Source of the DNA: CAYLYU01 sp964501925
Lineage (GTDB): Bacteria > Pseudomonadota > Zetaproteobacteria > Mariprofundales > Mariprofundaceae
Assembly: GCA_964501925.1 (NCBI GenBank)
Contig: CAZCTM010000049.1
Coordinates: forward strand, 1 to 5,146
Direction of reading: 5' to 3'
DNA: 5,146 bases
Positions 1-5,146 of this stretch are shown piece after piece; positions within the stretch are counted from its first letter, which is position 1, and the number at the start of each line of letters is the position of its first letter. The notes beneath the pieces are model-generated. The model did not search any database and was not told where the DNA came from. It was given only the letters and a program-made list of their open reading frames with translations. Made by a program: the position numbers and the translations under genes.

Positions 1-4
1 AAGA

Positions 5-40
5 GGAAATTTCTATCTGGCACAAAACCGGAAATTTCTA
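5..40. repeat. Pair of 11-bp direct repeats with palindromic GAAATTTC cores
   Basis: The 11-mer GGAAATTTCTA occurs at 5-15 and again at 30-40. Each copy contains the 8-bp palindrome GAAATTTC (6-13 and 31-38), and the copies are 25 bp apart. They lie upstream of both TTGACA boxes in front of rpsT. The exact repetition is seen directly. That they form a tandem operator, or an AT-rich upstream element, is inference. They could also belong to an upstream or divergent gene outside the window. Confidence 0.5.
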
Positions 41-91
41 CTTTGGGTTGACAGAGTCAGTTCAGTTACATGGGCGAAAGAGCTGCTTTGC

Positions 92-119
92 TTGACAGTT
101 TGTCCTTTGACTCTAGGCT
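92..119 (+). promoter_or_regulatory. Probable sigma-70 promoter of rpsT
   Basis: A perfect -35 hexamer TTGACA (92-97) is separated by 16 bp from TAGGCT (114-119), which matches the -10 consensus at three positions, including the key A2 and T6. The stretch just after it (TCGCGC, 120-125) is GC-rich, as in the discriminators of stringently controlled rRNA and ribosomal-protein promoters. Transcription would begin near 125-127, about 100 bases before the rpsT start. Another TTGACA at 48-53 has no recognisable -10 at 16-18 bp and is less convincing. The motif is seen directly; growth-rate or ppGpp control is inferred from the discriminator. Confidence 0.6.
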
Positions 120-126
120 TCGCGCT

Positions 127-165
127 CCCGTCCGGAAGCGATGTTTCATCGCCTGGTGGGACGGG
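127..165 (+). promoter_or_regulatory. Two-tier stem-loop in the rpsT 5' leader
   Basis: The outer stem pairs CCCGTCC (127-133) with GGACGGG (159-165), 7 bp. Inside it, GCGATG (138-143) pairs perfectly with CATCGC (147-152) across a TTT loop, leaving internal loops at 134-137 and 153-158. No T-run follows, so it is not an intrinsic terminator. It sits at the predicted 5' end of the rpsT transcript. It could protect the 5' end from decay or take part in S20 feedback control, which is known in E. coli. The pairing is seen directly; the role is inference. Confidence 0.5.
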
Positions 166-216
166 TCTTTGGGAAGGGCTGCTGGATGGTTCTTTTCAGA
201 GGTTGTCAGAAGCTCC

Positions 217-223
217 AAGGAGG
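217..223 (+). promoter_or_regulatory. Strong Shine-Dalgarno fixing the GTG start of rpsT
   Basis: AAGGAGG lies 5 bases upstream of the GTG at 229-231. Together with the S20-like N-terminus (MANHPSAEKRARQSE), it identifies this GTG as the start even though no ATG is available there. A TGA triplet (226-228) lies directly before the GTG, in frame with it, so the frame is closed upstream. Confidence 0.85.
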
Positions 224-228
224 TTTGA

Positions 229-498
229 GTGGCCAATCATCCGTCGGCAGAAAAGCGAGCACGTCAATCCGAGGCACGCCGCTTACGCAATCGTATCCGT
301 AAAAGAACCATGAGGTCCGCCGTTAAACGAGTGGAGGCCGCCATTAAAGCCGGAAACAATGAACAGGTCATGGTCGAATTGGGCAGGGCGATTTCCATCA
401 TTGACCGTGCCGGACAACGTGGTGCCATTCATAAACGTCAGGCATCAAGGCGTGTTTCAAGGATTGTGCGACGTGTCAAGGCCATGTCTGCCGAGTAG
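229..498 (+). CDS. rpsT: 30S ribosomal protein S20 (bS20)
   Basis: This 89-residue protein binds 16S rRNA early in 30S assembly and sits near the bottom of the small subunit. The identification rests on the family's N-terminal signature (MANHPSAEKRARQSEARR), the central AAIKAGN segment, the IIDRAGQRGAIHK segment and the basic C-terminal helix. E. coli S20 has 87 residues. The chain is strongly basic and unusually arginine-heavy (19 Arg, 6 Lys by my count), whereas many S20 proteins favour lysine; this may reflect genomic GC content. Translation starts at GTG behind a strong AAGGAGG. E. coli rpsT also uses a non-ATG start (TTG), and that start is linked to autogenous control, so a similar mechanism is plausible but unproven here. 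The gene has its own promoter upstream and an intrinsic terminator 40 bases after its TAG stop, so it is probably monocistronic. Confidence 0.97.
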   Translation: MANHPSAEKRARQSEARRLRNRIRKRTMRSAVKRVEAAIKAGNNEQVMVELGRAISIIDRAGQRGAIHKRQASRRVSRIVRRVKAMSAE

Positions 499-538
499 TC
501 GGAACCTCAACAGATTTATCCGGATTCATCCATGAAAT

Positions 539-564
539 AACCCACCTTTCAGGTGGGTTTTTTT
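539..564 (+). terminator. Intrinsic terminator of rpsT
   Basis: A perfect 9-bp stem pairs AACCCACCT (539-547) with AGGTGGGTT (551-559) across a 3-base loop (TTC). The 3' arm runs into seven consecutive T residues (558-564). It begins 40 bases after the rpsT stop and ends 49 bases before the purL start, so it should separate the two transcripts. On the opposite strand the stem lacks a comparable T-run, so it appears one-directional. Confidence 0.93.
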
Positions 565-601
565 GTTCCTGATTTCGGTTGGTTTGATTGTCTTCTGATG
601 T

Positions 602-605
602 AGGA
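602..605 (+). promoter_or_regulatory. Modest ribosome binding site of purL
   Basis: AGGA ends 8 bases before the ATG at 614. It is the only purine-rich Shine-Dalgarno-like match at suitable spacing. It supports this ATG, which also gives an N-terminus of the expected length (the LALSDFRRTKLLARL segment aligns with the ALSAFRINKLLARF start region of E. coli PurL). Confidence 0.55.
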
Positions 606-613
606 TTGTCCGC

Positions 614-3600
614 ATGACATCGCATATATCTCGCCGGCCGGGACCACTCGCACTATCCGATTTCCGCCGAACCAAATTGCTTGCCCGCCTAAAACAGAAG
701 GTGCCGCATGTCCGTCAGCTTGAGGCCTGTTTTGTCCACTTCATCGAGTCCGATGGCCCCCTGACATCGGCGGAGGAATCACGGCTTCAGCGCCTTTTTG
801 ATTATGGGACTGTCTTGGATATTCGTGTCCACGGCAGGCTGTTTCTTGTTGTTCCACGGCTGGGCACGATTTCACCCTGGTCCTCCAAGGCCACGGATAT
901 CGCGCACTGCTGCGGTCTTAAAGGCATTCGGCGTCTGGAGCGCGGCATCGCCTATGATGTGTCCAGTGAAAAGCCATTGTCCAGCCGGGACATCTCCGAG
1001 ATCACATTCCTTCTGCATGATCGCATGACCGAAAGTGTGCTGGCCGGTTTTGATGAGGCCGATCAGCTCTTTTCCCACCAGAAGCCCGCTCCGCTGAAAT
1101 ACGTGGACCTCATCCATGAAGGCATGGAGGCCCTGAAAAAAGCGGATCGTGAACTGGGTCTGGCCCTCTCGGAAGGTGAAATGGATTACCTGATGCGAAG
1201 CTTTCGCGAGCTCGGCAGGAATCCGACCGATGTCGAACTGATGATGTTCGCCCAGGCCAATTCGGAACATTGTCGCCACAAGATCTTTAATGCTGAATGG
1301 GTCATCGACGGGGAGAGACAACCGCATTCACTCTTTGACATGATCAGGATGTCGCACGCAGCGCATCCCGAAGGAACGCTGGTGGCCTACAGGGATAATG
1401 CCGCTGTTCTTGAGGGCTTCCAGTCCAGCCGTTTCTATCCTGGCCGTGATTCTGAATACCGGGATCATGCCGGTTTGACACACATCATCATCAAGGTGGA
1501 GACACACAATCATCCCACGGCCATTTCTCCCTACGCAGGGGCCTCCACCGGCTCAGGTGGTGAGATTCGGGATGAGGGAGCCACGGGTTGCGGGGCCAAG
1601 CCCAAGGCGGGCCTTTGTGGATTCTCCGTATCCAGCCTGAGGATTCCAGGCTGGATACAGCCCTGGGAAATGGACTACGGCAGACCCGAACGCATTGTTT
1701 CCCCCCTGGAGATCATGCTGCAAGGGCCAATCGGGGCCGCAGGCTTTAACAATGAATTCGGCAGGCCAAATATCTGCGGTTATTTCCGAAGCTATGAGCA
1801 GGAAGTGGAAGGTCGGGTATGGGGCTATCACAAACCTATCATGATCGCCGGTGGCCTTGGCAACATCGCAGACACAGATGTGCAGAAGCGCGATGTCTCG
1901 CCGGGGAGCCTGATCATCCAGATCGGGGGACCGGCCATGCGCATCGGCCTGGGTGGTGGTGCGGCTTCTTCCATGGCCAGTGGCAGCAACGTGGCAGAGC
2001 TCGATTTCGATTCCGTGCAACGGGACAATCCTGAAATGGAGCGGCGTTGTCAGGAGGTGCTTGACCGTTGCTGGCAACTTGGAAAGGGCAACCCCATCCG
2101 CTTCATTCACGATGTGGGGGCGGGCGGGCTGTCCAATGCCGTGCCGGAGCTGATCAATGATGCCGGCCGCGGGGGATATCTCGAGCTGAGGAATATCGAG
2201 AACATGGAACCAGGCATGTCTCCGCTGGAGATATGGTGTAATGAGGCCCAGGAGCGTTATGTGCTGGCCATCGAGCCCGGTGATCTTGAGCGCTTTGATT
2301 CCATATGCAGGCGGGAGCGCTGTCCCTATGTTGTTTTGGGCAAGGCGACCGATGACGGTCGTCTGAGGATTGATGACCGTTTTTTTGGCAATTCTCCGGT
2401 CGATCTGCCCCTGGCCATTCTTCTCGGCAAGCCACCAAGGATGCACAGGATGGCACAGCGTCAGTCAGCATCCTTCGTTCCCCTTAACCTGGATGAGATC
2501 ACACTGCAGGATGCCGTGGACAGGATCCTGAGACTGCCCGCAGTGGCGGACAAGAGCTTTCTTGTCACGATCGGTGATCGTTCGGTTTCCGGTCTGGTTG
2601 TACGGGATCAGATGGTGGGCCCATGGCAGGTTCCGGTCGCGGATGCGGGGGTGACCGCACTTGACTACCGCAGCCATCTGGGTGAGGCAATGGCTATGGG
2701 GGAGCGCACACCCGTAGCCGTGCTGGATGCCCCCGCCTCCGGGCGGCTGGCCGTGGGCGAGGCCCTGAGCAACATTGCCGCTGCGGCAGTCGGTTCCCTT
2801 TCCAGGGTCAAACTTTCGGCCAACTGGATGGCCGCCGCGGGGTGTGAAGGGGAAGACGCGCGATTGTTTGATACCGTTGCGGCCGTGGCCAGGGATCTTT
2901 GCCCCTCCTTAGGTGTTTCCATCCCTGTGGGAAAGGATTCACTTTCCATGCAGACCCGCTGGCAGGCAGGTGAAGAGCAGAAACAGGTCGTTTCCCCCCT
3001 TTCGCTGATCGTATCGGCCTTTGCGCCAGTCAACGATGTACGCAAGACCCTTACGCCGGAACTGGTGACACACGAGGGTGAGACCGACCTGATCCTGATC
3101 GATCTCGGCCAGGGAAAAAATCGTCTCGGCTGTTCGGCCCTTGCCCAGGTTTATCGCGCCACGGGCGAAACGCCACCGGATCTTGATGATCCTTCCCTGT
3201 TCAGGAGCTTCTTTGAAAAGATTCAGGAGCTGAACAGGGATGGCCTGTTGCTCGCCTATCACGATCGCTCGGATGGCGGGCTTTTTGTCACGATATGCGA
3301 AATGGCCTTTGCCGCCCATTGTGGAGTCAACATCCATCTGGATGCCCTGGGCCGGTCTCCCATCGGGGCCTTGTTTGCGGAGGAGCTGGGGGCGGTGATT
3401 CAGATCAGAAGGGATGCACGCGAGAAGGTGTTATCCCGTCTGGCAGGTCACGGGCTGGGACATGTTTCACATCTGATTGGCGAGATCAGCGATGAAGACA
3501 GGCTTTCTTTCTTCCACCAGGACACGGAGCTGTTTTCCGGCTCCAGGATCGAGCTGCAACGAATCTGGTCGGAGACAAGCTTCAGAATGCAGGCCCTGCG

Positions 3601-4486
3601 CGACAATCCCGAATGCGCTCGCGAAGCCTTTGACAATCTTCTTGATGAAGAGGATCCTGGTTTGCATGCGCAGCTGAGTTTTGATCCCGGTGAGGATGTG
3701 CTGGCCCCCTATATCAACCTTGCGAGACCCCGGGTTGCCATCTTGCGCGAACAGGGTGTCAATGGACAGGTTGAGATGGCGGCCGCCTTTGATCGCGCCG
3801 GCTTTGAAGCAGTGGATATCACCATGTCCGACATTCTCGAAGGCAGAAAGACGCTGGAAGAATACCGGGGTATCGCGGCATGCGGCGGTTTCTCCTTCGG
3901 CGACGTGCTGGGTGCAGGCGGTGGATGGGCCAAGTCGATTCTGTTCAATGCAAGGGCCCGCGACCAGTTTGAGGCCTTTTTCCTGCGGCATGACAGCTTC
4001 GCCCTTGGCGTGTGCAACGGCTGCCAGATGCTCAGTGAGCTCTCCGGGCTCATCCCGGGTGCCGAGGCCTGGCCCAGGTTTGTCCGGAACAGGAGTGAGC
4101 AGTTCGAGTCAAGGCTGGTCATGGTGGAGGTTCTGGAGTCTCCGTCCATTTTCCTTCATGGAATGGCCGGTTCCCGATTGCCCATTGTTGTGGCCCATGG
4201 CGAGGGCCGGGCCGAGTTCAGACAGGCGGATCAGCAGCAAAAGGCAACAGTGGCGATGCGTTATGTGGACAATACGGGAAATGTCACCGAGCGCTATCCC
4301 TTTAATCCCAACGGTTCTCCGGATGGCATCACCGGCCTGACCACGCCGGACGGCCGCTTTACCATCATGATGCCTCATCCGGAACGGCTCTTCCGCACGG
4401 TACAGTATTCATGGCATCCGGGGGACTGGGGCGAGGATGGCCCATGGCTCAGAATGTTCCTCAATGCTCGCAGATGGGTTGGATAA
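614..4486 (+). CDS. purL: Phosphoribosylformylglycinamidine synthase, long single-chain form
   Basis: This cytosolic enzyme converts FGAR, glutamine and ATP into FGAM, step 4 of de novo purine synthesis. Its 1,290 residues match the gammaproteobacterial form (about 1,295 in E. coli). The domain order is: N-terminal PurS-like domain (about 1-150), linker, two AIRS-like synthetase halves (about 215-650 and 650-1010), and a class I glutaminase domain (about 1038-1290). Visible motifs include ANSEHCRHK with the conserved H219 (His216 in Salmonella), KVETHNHPTA (294-303), HDVGAGGLSNA (from H499), GDRSVSG (654-660), VGKDSLSM (around K774) and HDRSDGG (883-889). The glutaminase triad is Cys1134 in GVCNGCQM, with His1255 and Glu1257 in PHPER; Salmonella uses Cys1135, His1260 and Glu1262. 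All catalytic residues are present, so the enzyme is probably active. One oddity is Cys326 in DEGATGCGAKPKAG, where Arg is usual. No PurR-type operator is evident upstream. Several smaller reading frames overlap this gene on both strands and look like shadows. Confidence 0.98.
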   Translation: MTSHISRRPGPLALSDFRRTKLLARLKQKVPHVRQLEACFVHFIESDGPLTSAEESRLQRLFDYGTVLDIRVHGRLFLVVPRLGTISPWSSKATDIAHCCGLKGIRRLERGIAYDVSSEKPLSSRDISEITFLLHDRMTESVLAGFDEADQLFSHQKPAPLKYVDLIHEGMEALKKADRELGLALSEGEMDYLMRSFRELGRNPTDVELMMFAQANSEHCRHKIFNAEWVIDGERQPHSLFDMIRMSHAAHPEGTLVAYRDNAAVLEGFQSSRFYPGRDSEYRDHAGLTHIIIKVETHNHPTAISPYAGASTGSGGEIRDEGATGCGAKPKAGLCGFSVSSLRIPGWIQPWEMDYGRPERIVSPLEIMLQGPIGAAGFNNEFGRPNICGYFRSYEQEVEGRVWGYHKPIMIAGGLGNIADTDVQKRDVSPGSLIIQIGGPAMRIGLGGGAASSMASGSNVAELDFDSVQRDNPEMERRCQEVLDRCWQLGKGNPIRFIHDVGAGGLSNAVPELINDAGRGGYLELRNIENMEPGMSPLEIWCNEAQERYVLAIEPGDLERFDSICRRERCPYVVLGKATDDGRLRIDDRFFGNSPVDLPLAILLGKPPRMHRMAQRQSASFVPLNLDEITLQDAVDRILRLPAVADKSFLVTIGDRSVSGLVVRDQMVGPWQVPVADAGVTALDYRSHLGEAMAMGERTPVAVLDAPASGRLAVGEALSNIAAAAVGSLSRVKLSANWMAAAGCEGEDARLFDTVAAVARDLCPSLGVSIPVGKDSLSMQTRWQAGEEQKQVVSPLSLIVSAFAPVNDVRKTLTPELVTHEGETDLILIDLGQGKNRLGCSALAQVYRATGETPPDLDDPSLFRSFFEKIQELNRDGLLLAYHDRSDGGLFVTICEMAFAAHCGVNIHLDALGRSPIGALFAEELGAVIQIRRDAREKVLSRLAGHGLGHVSHLIGEISDEDRLSFFHQDTELFSGSRIELQRIWSETSFRMQALRDNPECAREAFDNLLDEEDPGLHAQLSFDPGEDVLAPYINLARPRVAILREQGVNGQVEMAAAFDRAGFEAVDITMSDILEGRKTLEEYRGIAACGGFSFGDVLGAGGGWAKSILFNARARDQFEAFFLRHDSFALGVCNGCQMLSELSGLIPGAEAWPRFVRNRSEQFESRLVMVEVLESPSIFLHGMAGSRLPIVVAHGEGRAEFRQADQQQKATVAMRYVDNTGNVTERYPFNPNGSPDGITGLTTPDGRFTIMMPHPERLFRTVQYSWHPGDWGEDGPWLRMFLNARRWVG
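1628..1658. repeat. Perfect 12-bp inverted repeat inside purL
   Basis: GTATCCAGCCTG (1628-1639) is exactly complementary to CAGGCTGGATAC (1647-1658), with a 7-base spacer. The element lies in frame within purL, over codons 339-349 (VSSLRIPGWIQ). It does not disrupt the gene, and no T-run follows the 3' arm. The pairing is seen directly. Whether it acts as an RNA hairpin, a protein-binding site, or is a chance result of local codon choice is unknown. Confidence 0.7.
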
Positions 4487-4616
4487 GCCCTGTCCGGCCC
4501 GGAAAGATATGGTTTGCGAGGCCTGACTCATGACTTGTAAGGCTTGCATGCGGAGCAGCGACGGTTGATTACGATGGGGTGGTTTGAGTTCCTATTGTTT
4601 GCAGGGTTCCGGCTAG

Positions 4617-4648
4617 GGAGAAGTCCGGCATGCATAAGCCGGCTCTCT
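4617..4648 (+). other. Imperfect stem-loop between purL and the next gene
   Basis: GGAGA (4617-4621) can pair with TCTCT (4644-4648, one G-U). Inside it, CCGGC (4625-4629) pairs with GCCGG (4638-4642) around an 8-base loop. A competing pairing joins CCGGCT (4609-4614) to AGCCGG (4637-4642). No T-run follows, so it is not a convincing terminator for purL. The rest of 4487-4679 shows no gene, clear promoter or intrinsic terminator. The structure could be a leader element of the downstream gene or simply chance. Confidence 0.3.
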
Positions 4649-4679
4649 GCGCGAAGATGAATCAGCGGGAACCAGAGTC

Positions 4680-5146
4680 ATGATCCGCAAGATGCATCAT
4701 TCTGATGCCTTCGAAACAGAGCTGGATACCCTGGCCGGGAAGGGTCAATGGCAGGAAGTCGCAAGCCTGCTGCACAATAAAGCGCCACAATGGATGGATA
4801 GCGGAAAAGATCCGTATCTTGAAAAATGGCTGCAGCGCCTGCCGGAAGATTTCGTTTCCGCCTCTCCCTGGATGCTTTTCTGGTCCGGCATTGTGCGCCT
4901 GGCGGTCCGGCCCCGCGAAGGCACGGAATACTTCGAACAGGCCTATAAGCTGTTCAAACAGAAACATCATATCCCCGGTCAGTTTGCCGCCTGGAGCGGC
5001 GTGGTGGACTCCATTCTCTACACATGGGATGATTTCACGCCTCTCAACGAATGGATTGCCAGATTTGAATCCATCAAGCGGTATTATGCCCGGCAGGCTC
5101 AAAATAGAAGTGCAACACTCTACGGAGGTAAAGTGTTGCGATGGGA
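4680..5146 (+). CDS. TPR-like helical-repeat protein, related to MalT/BTAD-type regulators (5' part only)
   Basis: The frame stays open from ATG 4680 to the window edge, giving 155 codons and no stop. An in-frame TAA at 4635-4637 precedes it, and the only ATG, GTG or TTG between that stop and 4680 is this ATG. The Shine-Dalgarno is weak (GGGA at 4667-4670), and ATG 4692 is an alternative start. The product is probably cytosolic and all-helical, with no signal peptide or membrane segment. Residues 20-130 include WQEVASLL, LEKWLQRLPEDF, SPWMLFWSGIVRL, FEQAYKLF, AAWSGVVDSILYTWDDFTPLNEWIARFE. From memory, this pattern closely matches the superhelical repeat region following the STAND ATPase in LuxR/MalT-like and BTAD-containing regulators. 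No ATPase (Walker A) or DNA-binding domain precedes it, so this is either a stand-alone repeat protein, a form with effector domains further C-terminal, or a truncated remnant. After about residue 135 the match to the family pattern seems to fade. The function is not known; a link to purL is not suggested. Confidence 0.7.
   Translation, partial: MIRKMHHSDAFETELDTLAGKGQWQEVASLLHNKAPQWMDSGKDPYLEKWLQRLPEDFVSASPWMLFWSGIVRLAVRPREGTEYFEQAYKLFKQKHHIPGQFAAWSGVVDSILYTWDDFTPLNEWIARFESIKRYYARQAQNRSATLYGGKVLRW
5112..5139. repeat. Near-perfect inverted repeat at the right edge
   Basis: GCAACACT (5112-5119) pairs with AGTGTTGC (5132-5139). After one C/A mismatch the stem continues as TAC (5121-5123) with GTA (5128-5130), leaving a GGAG tetraloop (5124-5127). 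Eleven of 12 positions pair. It lies within the open frame of the TPR-like gene, where homology to the family appears to fade. The loop exposes a Shine-Dalgarno-like sequence, GGAGG (5124-5128), shortly before in-frame GTG and TTG codons. No T-run follows. The role is unknown. Confidence 0.65.

Noticed and set aside
48..53. First TTGACA box upstream of rpsT as a second promoter
   Set aside because: No acceptable -10 hexamer lies 16-18 bp downstream; the candidates there are GC-rich.
92..313. A 73-codon + frame overlapping the start of rpsT
   Set aside because: It begins at a TTG inside the -35 box, has no Shine-Dalgarno, and overlaps rpsT out of frame with no recognisable protein pattern. 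It is a shadow.
1553..2446. A 297-codon antisense frame inside purL
   Set aside because: It is antisense to a fully conserved stretch of purL, its translation shows no family pattern, and it is explained by codon bias of the real gene. The same applies to the other antisense frames between 872 and 4378.
2437..2475. Inverted repeat AAGGATGC / GCATCCTT in purL
   Set aside because: An 8-bp stem with a 23-base loop is not unusual in a gene of this length.
2521..2530. Palindrome CAGGATCCTG in purL, with AGGATCCT again at 3651-3658
   Set aside because: These are short palindromes of the kind expected by chance; nothing in the context suggests a function.
3681..4340. A 219-codon + frame in another phase of purL
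   Set aside because: It covers the glutaminase domain, whose catalytic motifs all lie in the purL frame. No frameshift is needed, and the alternative translation is low in recognisable structure.
4487..4640. Intrinsic terminator after purL
   Set aside because: Only short GC stems without a following T-run are visible. Termination, if any, may be factor-dependent or further downstream.
4657..4683. Eight-codon mini-ORF (MNQREPES) whose TGA overlaps the ATG at 4680 as ATGA
   Set aside because: It has the geometry of a translationally coupled leader peptide, but the upstream ribosome-binding sequence is poor and such short frames are common by chance.
4662..5102. A 146-codon antisense frame at the right end
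   Set aside because: The opposite strand gives a convincing TPR-like protein over the same stretch, and this antisense frame has no supporting ribosome binding site or motif.

Overview
The window looks like core chromosome of a gammaproteobacterium (or, less likely, a betaproteobacterium) of moderately high GC. The main reason is purL. It encodes the long single-chain FGAM synthetase of about 1,290 residues, with a C-terminal glutaminase domain, and its motifs line up along the whole length with the Escherichia/Salmonella enzyme. I cannot name the genus.

Layout, all on the + strand. Positions 1-228 are non-coding. They hold a pair of 11-bp direct repeats with palindromic cores, a TTGACA/TAGGCT promoter with a GC-rich discriminator, a two-tier stem-loop at the predicted 5' end of the transcript, and a strong Shine-Dalgarno sequence. 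Positions 229-498 encode ribosomal protein S20 (rpsT) with a GTG start. A textbook intrinsic terminator follows at 539-564. After a gap of about 50 bases comes purL (614-4486). Positions 4487-4679 are non-coding, with only weak secondary structure. From 4680 to the right edge runs the 5' part of a gene that continues beyond the window. Its product resembles the helical-repeat (TPR-like) segment found after the ATPase module in MalT-like/BTAD-type regulators, but this reading frame starts directly with that segment.

The two complete genes are housekeeping genes: S20 in 30S subunit assembly, and PurL in step 4 of de novo IMP synthesis. The terminator suggests separate transcripts, so rpsT and purL are probably neighbours rather than an operon. 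Nothing here links them functionally to the partial TPR-like gene.

I found no tRNA, rRNA, CRISPR array, insertion sequence or evident new multi-gene system. The items most worth checking are: the orphan TPR-like ORF and the near-perfect hairpin inside it at the right edge; a perfect 12-bp inverted repeat inside purL; a cysteine at position 326 of PurL where the family normally has arginine; and the structured rpsT leader.
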